This document shows positions 33,574 to 44,169 of a stretch of DNA of 64,000 bases, in pieces. The stretch is taken from positions 992,001-1,056,000 of the forward strand of contig JAVHKY010000023.1 in assembly GCA_035079385.1 (NCBI GenBank), in the 5' to 3' direction. The position numbers and the translations under genes were made by a program. Position 1 is the first letter of the stretch. The number at the start of each line of letters is the position of its first letter. Source of the DNA: Aspidiotus rigidus (taxonomy: Eukaryota > Arthropoda > Insecta > Hemiptera > Diaspididae). The notes below the pieces were generated by a model. The model was given only the letters and a program-made list of their open reading frames with translations, was not told the origin of the DNA and did not search any database.

Positions 33574-35348
33574 TTTAGACGATTGCAAACTTTGCAATGG
33601 CAGCGGGAAACCCACCAACTCCGGAGTCCGCCTCGTCTTATTTTTATCTTCTTTATGTTTGAGTGAGTAAACGTATTATAGGTCCCTGAGATGTAAAAAA
33701 TCAACTGAAATTGTTTTGTGAAGTCTTCGTGGAAGGAAACCGGAGGCTTATAGAAATCAAGTTCAGTTGCTATAAGGGAGGCGTGAAAATGAATATTGAT
33801 ATGCTTAGCAATCTCTATTACTCGTATCTGTGCTGACGCTGTACCTCAGAAAATACGATGAAATACGAGCATTCATCATGTTGTTCAATACGATGTAGTA
33901 AATATTTCCTAAAAGCTCTCTCTGAACTTGAACTAGCCTAGAAAAATTCCTATAATTTTACCTAGACAAATTGCTATAAGTACCTAGCCAAGACACATTC
34001 TTCTAACTCAAGTTGATGACGTCACCCTTAAGCCCTGTTTTCAAGCTCCTCCTCAAATATAAGTATAGCTTGATGGTCGAAAATATTTCAAGTCTCCGGA
34101 CATCTCTGAAAATGATGACGTCACGAAGGCCGGATAGTTCGAGAGTTGAAATTTTCCAAAAGTTGGACGTGAACAGGCTTCTCATCATACATAGCTCGAG
34201 AACCGAAATTTTCTCATCCCACTTGGGTTGATGACGTCATTAATATTGAACACACTTGCATTTGAACTCCGAAAATTTCCTGAGAATGTTCCCTTCCAAA
34301 ATAGATGCTGAAAAATTTATTTTGCTGCTCAAGGCACTGGTTTCATTAACTGTATCAATTGAAACAGGTAAGGAACCTGATTAATGTGGAACTTGAATTT
34401 CTTTCCATATAACTTGAAAATCAATGTTTATTGCAGACATTCTTTTTTCGTTTTCTCTTTTTCTTCTTCTTCTGTTCAGAGCTCACAATTAAGTTGAATT
34501 TTTCTCATCTCCTCTCCACCTTTCGTGGTGTACAGCTCGAAAGTTGATTTTTTATCCCTTTTGTTGGGGATATTTTCAGGAAATTTTCATCCGTGAGCGC
34601 AAGCGCGAGCGAGGTTGATGACGTCACGGAGAGGGGACTTGGAAAAATTTTGAACCATGAGCTATATATGATATAGGAGGGGCACTTGGAAAAATGTCGA
34701 CCCTCTAGGCATATATGATAGGAAGGAACTTCGGAAAATTCCGACCTCTTAGTTATGTATGATAGGAGGGTGACTTAAAAAAATTTCGACCCTCAAGCTA
34801 TATATGATAGGAGGGGGACTTGAAAAAATTTCATCCTCAAGCCATATAAGTACAATAGGATACGAAATTATTTTAAGTTTAGAAAAATTTCATCCTCCAA
34901 GCTATATACAATAGGAGTTGAAAGTTTACTAAGTTTTTCGCCGGATGACACACAGCGCGCTCGCGGACGGTGGCGTCAGGAGGTTGATGACGTCACGGAG
35001 AGGGGACTTGGAAAAATTGCGTCCTCCGAGCTACATATGGTAGGAGGGGGAAAAATTTCGACCCACGAGCTATATAAAATTTTCCGAAGTTTTTTAGCGG
35101 ATGGCGCACGGCAAACTTCTCAAAAAAACCCCCATAAAACAGGTTCACTGTTAAAATTTCCACTGTTGAGCTATATATGACAGGAGGGGGACCACGTCTT
35201 TCTTGAAATCGCAGCGCGTTCAAGTTGTCACATCATCATTTTCGGGACTTAGAAAAACTTCAAGCTCTAAGATTTACAGTATATGATAGGAGGGGGACTC
35301 GAGACAGCGGGTTCCCCACTGCCATTGTAGTCCCGCAATGGCATCTAA
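33574..35348. mobile_element. Minisatellite element E2 with hairpin inverted ends
   Basis: The left end reads TTTAGACGATTGCAAACTTT, GCAATGGCAGCGGGAAACCC. The right end read in reverse gives TTAGATGCCATTGCGGGACT, ACAATGGCAGTGGGGAACCC. Each end therefore carries a TTAGA word and two short hairpins. The interior holds about five 44-47-bp units (starts near 34637, 34684, 34728, 34773, 34818) of ACTTGGAAAAATTTCGACC and AGCTATATATGATAGGAGG. It also has several GATGACGTCA sites and a module shared with other copies (CGGATGGCGCACGGCAAACT, CCCCCATAAAACAGGTT). There is no coding sequence. E1, E3, E4 and E5 are relatives. Confidence 0.75.
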
Positions 35349-35596
35349 TTTTTCTTTTCTCCTCGTTCCTTATTACCTTCTTCAAATCCTTGCTTACCTA
35401 AGGTGAATTTTTCAAGCCTTCAAAGTAAGTTGGAGCCCTTACCCCCCCAAAAATTGTCCTCTTTGCTTTGCCTAGACTTTCCTCACATCCAATATAATCA
35501 TGCGCTCCCCTCTCTCCCCAAAGCTTGAAAGACGACTCCAATTTTCTCCAAATCAGTGAGAGGGTGTGTGCGACGTTGCAAGCCGCGATATAAATA

Positions 35597-35752
35597 ATAA
35601 GGAAAAATATTACGAACATACACAATTTTTTATATTTGAGAGATGACCGGTTTCGGTGACTGACAATGAACCAGCACGGCAGGACCGGTAATCTCTCAAA
35701 TATACGAAATTGTGCATATCCGTAATATTTTTCTTTCTTATTTCTCCAAATC
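35597..35752. repeat. Foldback repeat with ~56-bp arms
   Basis: The left arm AATAAGGAAAAATATTACGA to TTTGAGAGATGACCGGT is inverted at ACCGGTAATCTCTCAAATA to AATATTTTTCTTTCTTATT. The loop contains TGACTGACAATGAACCAGCA. The minus strand carries CGAAACCGGTC, as at 23318. It looks like an inverted pair of retroelement termini. Confidence 0.7.
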
Positions 35753-35759
35753 CTCTCCT

Positions 35760-36330
35760 CATATCAATGGTTCAAAGTCGACATTTTTAAAGTTTTGAGA
35801 CAGGAGCGAATAGATAAAAATTAATCAAGCTACAAAATCCATAACGACTCCAATTTTCTCCAAGTCCTCTCGTCATATCTACCGTTCGAAGCTAACATTT
35901 ACTCAAGTCCTTAAGACAGGAACGAATTGATAAAAATTAATCAAACAAAGGTGTACAAATAACTTCCAAAGCACTGGTACTGGTTGTTGAACCAAAATTC
36001 GCTATTGCGCGATTTTCAGACTCGATTAATTTTTCATTAAATTACATTAAAATGAATCGGGATTCGAAAACCCGTATAAATTTCCTAGAACAAAACGCAT
36101 TCATCGTCTACTACGGAACCATAATTCGCCAAAGGGACAGAGGACGGCGAAAAGAATCTTCCTTACCTCTCAAAATAAGTTTTATGCCTCATAGCGATGA
36201 TTACAATATTTGACAGCGAGAAATTCATTCAGCCTCGTGAATAAAATGTGGGAACCTTCTCAACGAATGGGATCAGTGCAATATCAAAATAAATTTGGTA
36301 GATGGAACCGATAAAGAATGAATATTGCAG
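35760..36330. other. No recognisable gene; two related ~115-bp segments
   Basis: 35720-35830 and 35845-35945 share CTCCAATTTTCTCCAAGTCC, TCATATCTACCGTTC-like text and GATAAAAATTAATCAA, so a short diverged duplication is present. Nothing else is recognised. Confidence 0.45.
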
Positions 36331-36334
36331 CGGA

Positions 36335-36430
36335 CAAGCGTTGTCTTTATAGTAGCAATGCAAACTGATGATGGACCAACACCCAAAAGGACTTTTGCAG
36401 CCACTAATGCCTCATAGTTGTATCATAAAT
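36335..36430 (+). repeat. Diverged solo PLE terminal-repeat fragment
   Basis: CAAACTGATGATGGACCAAC, ACCCAAAAGGACTTTTGCAG and CCACTAATGCC parallel the family C PLE terminus at 48738-48785 (CTGATGATGGGATAACACCC, GAAAGTACTCTTG, GCAACTAATAAAG). Confidence 0.5.
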
Positions 36431-36782
36431 CGAAAGTGCTGCGCTCTGCGAAAAGGGACACAAAGTCGGCATGATGAAAGCTCCCAGGTGTAAAACTGCA
36501 TTTCATGGGAGGTTCATTTTCCGCGACGAAAGTTGTTTATAATGTTTGATTGAAAGATCACAGAAGTCAATGATGACACTCATGAGCGTGCTCCTCTCAT
36601 TTTCTGGTGTAGGACGGACCTAATTCGGCGGCCAATTTTACAAGAGGAGCTTTTACCATGGTAACTTGTGGTACCTTTTCACAAAGCGCATCACTCTATT
36701 TTAATTTTGTTAGCATTCTACTCAGCAAACCTTCTTCTCCCTATATTATAAATAATACTACTTCAAAATGAATTGTACTCAC

Positions 36783-37071
36783 GAGCTACGGAATCGGCGC
36801 AATAGTAGTTATCCGGTTCGTTCATATTAAATGCAGTATTTACGTGACCATTGCCAGCTGATTTATCTTTATCGGTATTCTCTCCCTCCGCATTGTTCTC
36901 TTTAGCAGTGAATCGTTTCCAAAATTTTGGCGAATACCCGTTGCCGGTCAGCCTGTCTTTGATCGCCTCCTCAACATTTTCGTCGCTGCGCACGAAACCC
37001 ACGAGTTTGACATCGTCGAAGGAATCGTTTTCGTTTTTCATATTGTACGATAAATGATTAACGATAGGCAT
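36783..37071 (-). CDS. Candidate first coding exon, possibly the N-terminus of the SLC26 gene
   Basis: A 96-codon frame starts at ATG 37071-37069 on the minus strand (MPIVNHLSYNMKNENDSFDD; a second ATG is ten codons in). It ends at a strong donor, GCTC|GTGAGTAC (donor 36782-36777). The composition is hydrophilic, acidic and Asn-rich, like a cytoplasmic N-terminus. The exon leaves one base (C) of a split codon. The SLC26 exon at 702 begins with two bases (AT) before its in-frame codons, so the two join in phase (CAT, His). That exon is the next minus-strand exon found. No other gene fits the donor in this window. No homologue of this sequence is recognised; the link to SLC26 is inference. An intron of ~36 kb would be required. 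Confidence 0.5.
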
Positions 37072-37074
37072 ATT

Positions 37075-37860
37075 TTGTTATTCGATAATTAATTTTACGC
37101 GAATTCACTACTGATATCAGGATAATGCAACCGATGTTAGTTCGTATAGCCGCATCCCCGTTCGGACTGATCTTGAGCGGAGAAGTTTGGATTCCAATCA
37201 CTTCCGAATGCGCACGTTCACACTTTGTTACACCTGACTAGAAATATAGGAACGGCACGCTCAAAGTATCGTATTTCTTCGCAGTCAAGGAAAACAGCGG
37301 TAGTTGTACGATAAATTAGTGCTAAAGTTTACAATCATGAATGGCTCGGAATTCGTTCTTATCGAGTGAAACATTCTGGACTCGTGGCACATGGTACGAT
37401 GACGATCAAATACAATGTGTGGCGTTTGTACGTATTAGCTTTATCTGCAAGCATAGAAAAAAATAAAGAAATATTAGTAATTAATTGTAGCTAATTATTT
37501 CGTATAAATGGGTGCAAACTACACAATAATGCGACCTGTAGCTATGTGCGGGTGTTGAGTCAATACCAACCTCGCTTTTTTATAGCTGGTATGCTTTAAA
37601 GTGGAAATATCCTGTGTATATTCGTAATTTCCTCTTACAAGGAAATCAATTACCCGGGTGTTACACAAAGAAGGGCGTAATTACAAAGCTACAGTTTTAT
37701 GTAAGCAGGTCTCGTTCAATGTTAATGTTGTATATAAGCTACGACATAAATAAATGAGCAGAATCGTCAAAACTTATTGATGACAAAAACTGGTCCACTG
37801 GGAGAGTGAGCAATGAAGAATATCGCTTTATCTGGAATAGCGTTACCATCTACTCACACG
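37075..37860. promoter_or_regulatory. Possible 5' flank of the candidate first exon; no defined promoter element
   Basis: If the exon at 36783-37071 begins the transcript, its promoter lies here on the minus strand. The sequence is AT-rich and free of recognised repeats. No convincing TATA box or initiator was singled out, so this is positional inference only. Confidence 0.25.
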
Positions 37861-37864
37861 TGAA

Positions 37865-38452
37865 TGATAGCCAACTCACTCAGTCCCATTTATTTCTGGG
37901 GGGGACACAAAACCTATCTCAACAAAGAATCTGCTGGATTGGAGAGTCGTACCGACATTCGATACTCCATAATTGTAACGTCATCAGGGCAACCTAAAAA
38001 AATTATTCATCTAGTCACTCTAAGGGAACTTATTACAATTTTGAGTCTGATCCCAAAGTTACTTATTCTATTCCTAAGGAGAGTCAGTCTAGGTACCCGG
38101 ACAATGTTCCTGAATCACCTTTCCTACTGCCAATAGTCCTACCGACACGCAGCGGCATTGCTAAAGGGACACCGAAAAAATAACCGGTTCTGCATTGTCG
38201 ATGGGAAACACCATCCAAACTCATATTCTTGTCTAACAGAATTCCGAAAAGAGCAAGCGTACATAGAAAGAGTTGACCCTGCTTTGTGGAACTAACCCTC
38301 GGAGAGCGCCTCAAGGACGCACCTACAAAGAAGTGGGCTGAGCTTCAAGAACGCATCACAGGGTTTGCTGAAAAGTACACAGACTACAAGGTTGTAGATG
38401 ATATCGTTGGCTACCTAAAGACCATTGATTACAATTTCATAATAACGTGACT
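37865..38452 (+). pseudogene. Unrecognised decayed coding remnant, possibly a LINE ORF1 (gag-like)
   Basis: Two coding-like pieces lie in different plus-strand frames. The first (about 38182-38290) reads NRFCIVDGKHHPNSYSCL, TEFRKEQAYIERVDPAL. The C..H..C pattern resembles the knuckle CxxCxGxHxAxYxGC of Jockey-type ORF1 proteins. The second (38283-38452) reads TLGERLKDAPTKKWAELQER, ITGFAEKYTDYKVVDDIVGY, LKTIDYNF and then stops. A frameshift around 38285 separates them. No family is firmly recognised. Confidence 0.35.
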
Positions 38453-38635
38453 TGTTTTACAATAATAAATCTTGCAAAATCAAAGACATTTGGAAATTTG
38501 TCCCTGTGATTATCACCCGTAGATAAGAAGCCCAGAAGGAACTTCTAGCAGTAGGAAAATTGGAGTAGGGAAATAGCGTAGAAATAAAGTACGATCACAT
38601 AGGTAAAATAAGAAAAATTTTATCTCAAAATGCAC

Positions 38636-38673
38636 TACACGTGTTTCGTGCCGACTGTGCGGTACATCATCAG
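38636..38673 (-). ncRNA. Hammerhead-like motif, decayed
   Basis: The minus strand reads CTGATGA, then TGTACCG...CGGCAC, then GAAACACGTGTA. The core words are present, with a palindromic stem III-like CACGTG. Stem I cannot be paired convincingly. It lies beyond the GIY-YIG end of PLE family B, where a terminal repeat is expected. Confidence 0.35.
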
Positions 38674-39839
38674 ATGAATGACGAAGATTACCAAAAAATG
38701 TAGGGGTGGACAAGAGTAGGAGGAAGCATGAAGTCATTTTTAGGTAGAAACATGATTGTATGAGCAATAAACGGATTGACAAAGGTGAAGCGCGTGTCGT
38801 TAAGAAGAGAAACGCTTGAGAAGGAAGCAGCGGTAATTATTTCAGCTTCTTCGAGTCTGTTGAGAAGGCGGCCTTTAGTAGCTTCATGAATGAGCTTGAA
38901 TTCAACAGAATCAAAAGAGTGGTTAGTGACGATACAGTGTTTAGCAATAGCAGATTTTTCCGGAAGTTTACGTCGGAAGGCAGAGCGGTGTTCGGAGGAA
39001 CGTGCGCGCAGGGCGCGACCGGTTTGGCCGATATAGACAGCAGAACAATCGGGAGCTGTACACCTGGCGCGATGAACTCCACCGCACTCCTAGAGCCTCA
39101 CAGCGAGAAGATAGAAAGCACAGCGGTACTCATGGGATTCGAATCTGCGGGCCATTTTATAGGATTTATAGCCGAGGAAGGGCAGACGAACCTAGGAAGG
39201 GGGGGGGGCGACGAGGAAAGTGGGTACGCCAAGAGGAAAATACGGATTGCATAGCACGTTTCAGAGATTTTCTAGATACAGCTTGGTCGATATCAATAGA
39301 GATATTATTGAGGCGCGCTAGCTTTCTCCTTATTGAAATCGTGAGGTGAGAGAGGAATAGCGAGAAGACGGTGAATGAAAGCGAATAAGGCAGAGAATTT
39401 GTAAGAAAAATGAAGGAAAGAAGCGCCATTGATGAGAACTCCGGGTTGGAGGGCTTGAGAAAGATAGAGAAGCGAGGAGAAAGGCGGTTGTTCTCGAGGT
39501 GGAGAGAGATGGTGAGGTCTAAAGAACTGATGGAGGAGCCGCCGGTTCCGAGAGTGAATCGGGCGTTTGGATGAATGTGAGAGGAGAGAATCGAGATCGG
39601 ACGAGGAGCCATTTTAAACACAAAGAATGTTGTCGAAACCAAGAGAGAACGTGAGGTTGAGGAAGAATAGAGCTCAGATTCGAATTTGTCCATAGAGACG
39701 TCGGCGACAAGGGAAGGAAGGGGCGCACCAATAGGGGAATTGGTAGTGAGTATTTTGAAGGAAGCAGAGGTTATTACTTTAATTTTAATTTTAGTTTTGA
39801 GGGCACTGCCGTCTCTTAATAATAAATAGGTAATACAAA

Positions 39840-39883
39840 AACGCTGACGTTTCGAGGATCACAGTCCTCATCTTCAGAGCGTT
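39840..39883 (-). ncRNA. Hammerhead-ribozyme-like motif in a PLE terminal sequence
   Basis: On the minus strand, 44 nt read AACGCT | CTGAAGA | T GAGGA CTGTGA TCCTC | GAAAC | GTC | AGCGTT. Stem I is 6 perfect bp (AACGCT with AGCGTT). Stem II is 5 perfect bp (GAGGA with TCCTC). The core words CUGANGA, GAAA and the GUC cleavage triplet are all present and in the right order for a type I hammerhead. There are two deviations: an extra U between CUGAAGA and stem II, and almost no stem III (ACGU is self-complementary, so pairing between two molecules is possible). Small stem III-less hammerhead variants linked to Penelope-like elements are known. Activity is untested. Confidence 0.6.
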
Positions 39884-40479
39884 AGAGGAATACTGAAAAA
39901 ACAGTAACTTAAAAATATTGTCTGGATTTGCCATAGATATCAAAGAATTAAAACTGGAGAGGATTACTGAGACAGAGAGAAAGAGGGCCTGGAACTCGGC
40001 GATGGTGAGGAATATTATTAGAGGTGAGATGGTCCATACTCAGCGCCACTAGGACATTAGTATACATGCTGGAAACATCGAAGGATATGAGAGCGGAGGA
40101 AGGAGTAAAGGATGAGGTTTTCAATTTAGAAGCAAGGTCTGAAGAATTAGAGATAGTGTGTTGAGGTGAAAAGTTGGAGTGGAGACAAAACCATTTGCCG
40201 AGGTATCTAGCCAATCTATAAGAAGTATTAGTGTAGAAAGCAACGACTGGACAGATGGGAAGGTTAGGCTTGTGAGTTTTAAGCTGACGGTATAAACGAG
40301 GAAGAGAGTGACACATAATCAAGACGAAGTCACGGTGTTTCTTGCCCGGTAGAATGAACTGGGAGGAGTTGACAGCGCTTCTTATATCACGAATATAGGT
40401 GTCGTAATTCAAGCTCGATGACGTAGCACCAGAATCATGAAGGAAATCCATCATCTTATTATGATACTCCAAAGATGGG

Positions 40480-41095
40480 AGGGCGACGAGATACTCACCT
40501 TCCTATAGCGGGGAAGTAGGATTAGGCCAACCTCATCTGCCCTTCCCAGGGAGCAAAGAAAGTCTTTGACTTATCTTGGGGACTTCGGAAAATTCAGAAG
40601 GTAGGAAAAGATCAAGAGTGGGAAGAGGACTTCCCCTCTTGAGTTTATAAACTTTGAAAATCTTCGAAACGATAGCCAGCATGAAATGTGAAGCTTCATT
40701 CTTAATTCAATTGGAAGCCCATAAAATGGGGGTGAATCCGGATAAACTTCCGCCGATAGCTTCCTTTTACCAAATTATGATTCTGAGAAAAGTTCACCTA
40801 CTTTCGGGACTCAGGTGGAGATTCAGAAGAACTTCTACAAAACCAGCTAAGAATACTAAAAAAAAGTAGAGGGCTTGAAAAATTTTGGTAATAGAGCTAC
40901 ATACGAGTAGAAGAAAAAAGGTGGACTTGAAAGAAGTTCGACTTTTGATCTACATTAAATTCCAACGTTTAATTCGGAAGGGGCCTGGTTTTGTGACCTA
41001 GTTATTGCACATTCAAACACTGGCAAGCGATATGAACGGTAAGATTGTTTGAGAAAATTTCGATTCTCCCAAATGATTGATCCTAATCGATTATT
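40480..41095. other. No recognisable gene; minisatellite-like fragments
   Basis: Phrases such as GGGACTTCGGAAAATTCAGA and GGTGGACTTGAAAGAAGTTC suggest decayed minisatellite-family units. The 71-codon plus-strand frame at 40654 is not recognised. Confidence 0.4.
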
Positions 41096-41099
41096 TTTT

Positions 41100-42000
41100 C
41101 ATTTTTTTACGAGCTATTGAACTACACAGGGCGTTCTTAGCTCGGGAAGAAGTATAGGGGTTGAATGGATTTGTAATAGTATGTGGACCGGAGGAAGTTT
41201 AGAGGTTTAGTAATGGATTCTGAGTTGTTAGAGAGGGCAGGTAAAGTTTGAGACAGGGTTGGGAGTCAGCATGGAAGTATTGGCTTGAGGGTGGAGCGAA
41301 GAGCGCAAGGAGAATGAAAGAGTTGGTTAGGCGGGTGTACCTAATTCTCAGTCGTGCTACGACCATTTCTTCATGGTATCAGAAACAAATTGAAGAGACC
41401 AGGGAATCTGTGATTTTTTAGTTAAACGAAGTTTACCCTGGGTTGAGAGGACCAAAGGTGGCACCATGGTGAGATGATTAGTGAACGACAGTAAGATTTT
41501 AGGCCATAGGCCGAGAACAGTAGGGATCAGTGATTGAAAAGAAGAACAGGGTTTGCTCAGCTGCAGGGTCCACTGCTTCATATTCCAGGAGGCCGATATG
41601 ACCAGGAATCCAGAGGAAGACAATTAAAGATAGAGAAGATGTGTAAGATGTATAAGAATACTGAATGATACAACGGAAAGGAAGAATTTACCGGGAGAGG
41701 GGAAAAAAGAAAGGTGAGTAAGGCAAGAATAGACTGATTTTTCAGCAGAGTACATGGAGGCCGAGTTTTTCACACGGAAGAGCGGAACTTCTCCATCGAT
41801 CGAGAAGGTATAGCCAGTTTTGGAACCTGATTTGGATCCATCTGTAAAGCACTGGTCGTGGAAACGAATATCACGAATTACCAATAATGGCTTCGATAGG
41901 TGTATTGTGGGCGATTTTGGTAACTTAGTCAGGGTGAAACTGAAAAGTTCCCATAAACCAGTTTCCCTCTTCACCTCAATTAACATAGCTAATGAAAAGG
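41100..42000 (-). pseudogene. I-type LINE remnant: RNase H domain and 3' tail
   Basis: The minus strand encodes an RNase H domain: RFHDQCFTDGSKSGSKTGYT (first catalytic Asp in TDGS), ASMYSAEKSVYSCLTHL (catalytic Glu in YSAE) and, after a frameshift, FLWIPGHIGLLEYEAVD (usual form WIPGHxGIxGNExAD). RNase H after the RT is typical of I- and R1-type LINEs. Upstream RT is missing, cut off at about 42000 by minisatellite element E3. The 3' part resembles 11580-11990. It lies beside PLE family B on the same strand but belongs to an unrelated element. Confidence 0.75.
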
Positions 42001-42008
42001 AGAGAAAT

Positions 42009-42862
42009 TTTAGCCAATAGCAGCGGGGAATCCGTAAGCTTTTCAGTTCCGTGGGGAAGGACTAGTCGCGACTCTAGTTCCAAAACCTCGTAAGTCCATT
42101 TTTATCAATTTTGGATTTTTGTATTTTCTTATTTCCTACTTTGTTCTAATTCAGTTGAGACTGGTAGAACAAATTTTTGGTTTTCTTGGACTTACGAGGT
42201 TTTGGAACTAGAGTCGCGTAGTCTTATGAGTAGAGGCAATAACTTAGATCGAGAGTTAGAAATTTTCCAATTCCCTTTCCTATCATAATATGATGGCTCC
42301 TCATCATTATTTATGACTCGAGCGTCGACATTTTTCCAAGTCCCTTCTTATCATTATATTCGACAATTAGAATTTTTCGAAGTCCTTCAAAAAATACCTG
42401 AGTATCTTCCTAGTTGCGATCTAATGACGTCATACATCGGTCCCCGTGACATCACGATTTAATGACGTCATAAAACAATCCCTAGCTTGAAAGTCAGAAT
42501 TTAAACAGGAAACCTATTCTACGGAAGGTATTTCGAAAAATTTTCCATGCGCCGTGCGGTATCAAGCAGAAATACAAATAGGCAGAAATGACCCCTCTTC
42601 ACGTTCCAGCGGTAAAAATAGTCCAAGTCCAAGAAAGGTCGAAATTCGTTTTAGTCACCTTCTTAACTTGAAGCTCGAAATTCTTCCAAGTCCCCCTCTC
42701 ATCTTATAGCTTGCAGGTTGAAATTTTTCCAAGTCCCTCTCCTATGTCATCATCAAGGACATTTTTTCGGAAATTATGACGTCAGAAAGGTCGGAAGCGA
42801 ATGCGCTCGCGCTCGTTTTCTGAGGATGATCCTCCCAATAAAGCGGGTTCCCCGCTAAAAAA
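42009..42862. mobile_element. Minisatellite element E3 with a nested inverted-repeat element
   Basis: Ends: AGCAGCGGGGAATCCG at 42018-42034 and AAGCGGGTTCCCCGCTAAAA at 42844-42862, the same inverted hairpins as in E1 and E2. Inside are minisatellite units (CTCGAGCGTCGACATTTTTC, AAGCTCGAAATTCTTCCAAG) and GATGACGTCA-like sites. A 152-bp inverted-repeat element is nested near the left end. No coding sequence. Confidence 0.7.
42067..42218. mobile_element. 152-bp MITE-like element with 32-bp perfect terminal inverted repeats
   Basis: CGCGACTCTAGTTCCAAAAC followed by CTCGTAAGTCCA (42067-42098) is perfectly inverted at the right (ends 42218). The ~88-bp interior is AT-rich and non-coding. It sits inside minisatellite element E3. 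Confidence 0.8.
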
Positions 42863-42869
42863 AACGCGA

Positions 42870-43680
42870 TAAGAATTTTGAGTTATACTAAGCTAAGAAA
42901 TACTGGCGCAGAAGAGGAGGACGTTCCTATAACTTATCAAAATTCGATATAATAGGTAGGATCGATTCAATATGATCGATAAAATCGATACCAAATGTGT
43001 CTCTACAGGAGACATGTTAGCTTTTTTTTCAAATGAACTAAATTATTTTCTGATTCTCAATTTTATTTTTCTGGCGATTCATTGACGAACTTTTAAGAAA
43101 CATAAAATTGCAATCTAAAATTCAAAATATTCCACATACCTACATAAAACGCACATTGTGAACCAAAGAATATTATTCGTCTGCAAAAATGTATAAATTG
43201 CTCACTTATACTTCTCTAATTCTCTAGTTGCTCGTTAATTATCATATTTTAAGTGGCACGCACTGGTAGAACTACTTAACTTGATGTTTTTCTCGAACCG
43301 CAACTTCTTAAAATACCCTTCCTTAAATTTATAGAAGTAATAATGATTTTTCTGTTCGGGCTAAAATTTGGGAAAACGCTAACACGTGATAAAGAACTAC
43401 TGAAAAATTTTAGCAAGCAAATGCGAACTTCGCGTAGTAAATGACTAGGTAACTGTCAGAGCGCGAGTCTCAGCTACGATAATACGTGATAATTTTGGCC
43501 GCGAAAATTATATAATTTTACCATATTTTTAAATAACAATATTATTAAATAATTTGAGTCGGCAAGAAACAAGTTCTCATTCGAGTTTCACGTAGGTTGG
43601 GCAGGAGAAAAGAGGTAAATTTTGAAGATGAATCACAATAGATTGGATTCATTGCAAGAATAATTTCAAGTAATAACTAT
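42870..43680. other. No recognisable gene or repeat
   Basis: AT-rich sequence left of the TIR element at 43682. Confidence 0.4.
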
Positions 43681-44169
43681 AAATTGTTACGCCGAATTCG
43701 TCAAATTGTCGATTCTATCAAATGGGCAAAAATTTTACCGAATTTATAAAATCGGCTACCGCTTGCTGAATTGATAAAGTGGGCAGAATTTTTATCGGCA
43801 ATATTTCTTCCCGATCTGAGGTACCTGGAAGATAAATGTCGAGAATATTTTCAAATAAATTTATATGAACATCAAAAGCAAATTAACATCAAATAATGAC
43901 GACAATACATTAGAAATAGGTAGGTCTGTATAAAATGTTGAACAGTATCCAAAAATAAAATGAATTTTGTAGAGCAAATAATCACGATAATATTTTACAA
44001 TCGAAAAAAGTCAATCAATATTGGTTTCCATTTTAGTTGATAAATGGATAAAAAAATCAGAAAAAATTAATCTTCGTTATTATCACAGTCGAGCAAAAAA
44101 TAATAAAAAATCAGAAAAAGTCAATTGTCGTTATTACGAAAATACAGTAAAGCAGATAATATTAAAAAA

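Larger units (their letters stand above)
38500..40475 (-). pseudogene. Penelope-like element (family B): RT and GIY-YIG remnant
   Basis: Reading the minus strand from 40475: an RT N-terminal part (PRLYRQLKTHKPNLPICPVV, SYRLARYLGKWFCL, LISFDVSSMYTNV, motif A), then a non-coding block with a hammerhead-like motif (39760-39940), then motif B (SPIGAPLPSLVADVSMDKFE), a decayed motif C, a post-RT part (SSLDLTISLHLENNRL) and, in another frame, the GIY-YIG nuclease (CTAPDCSAVYIGQTGRALRA, RSSEHRSAFRRKLPEKSAI, AKHCIVTNHSFDSVEF). Several frameshifts are present, and the HHR-like block splits the RT, so the locus is rearranged, probably from two copies. It is distinct in sequence from family A. Confidence 0.75.

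Noticed and set aside
38886..39349. Plus-strand open frames of 115-122 codons
   Set aside because: They are antisense to the PLE family B GIY-YIG region, which has the recognisable motif on the minus strand.
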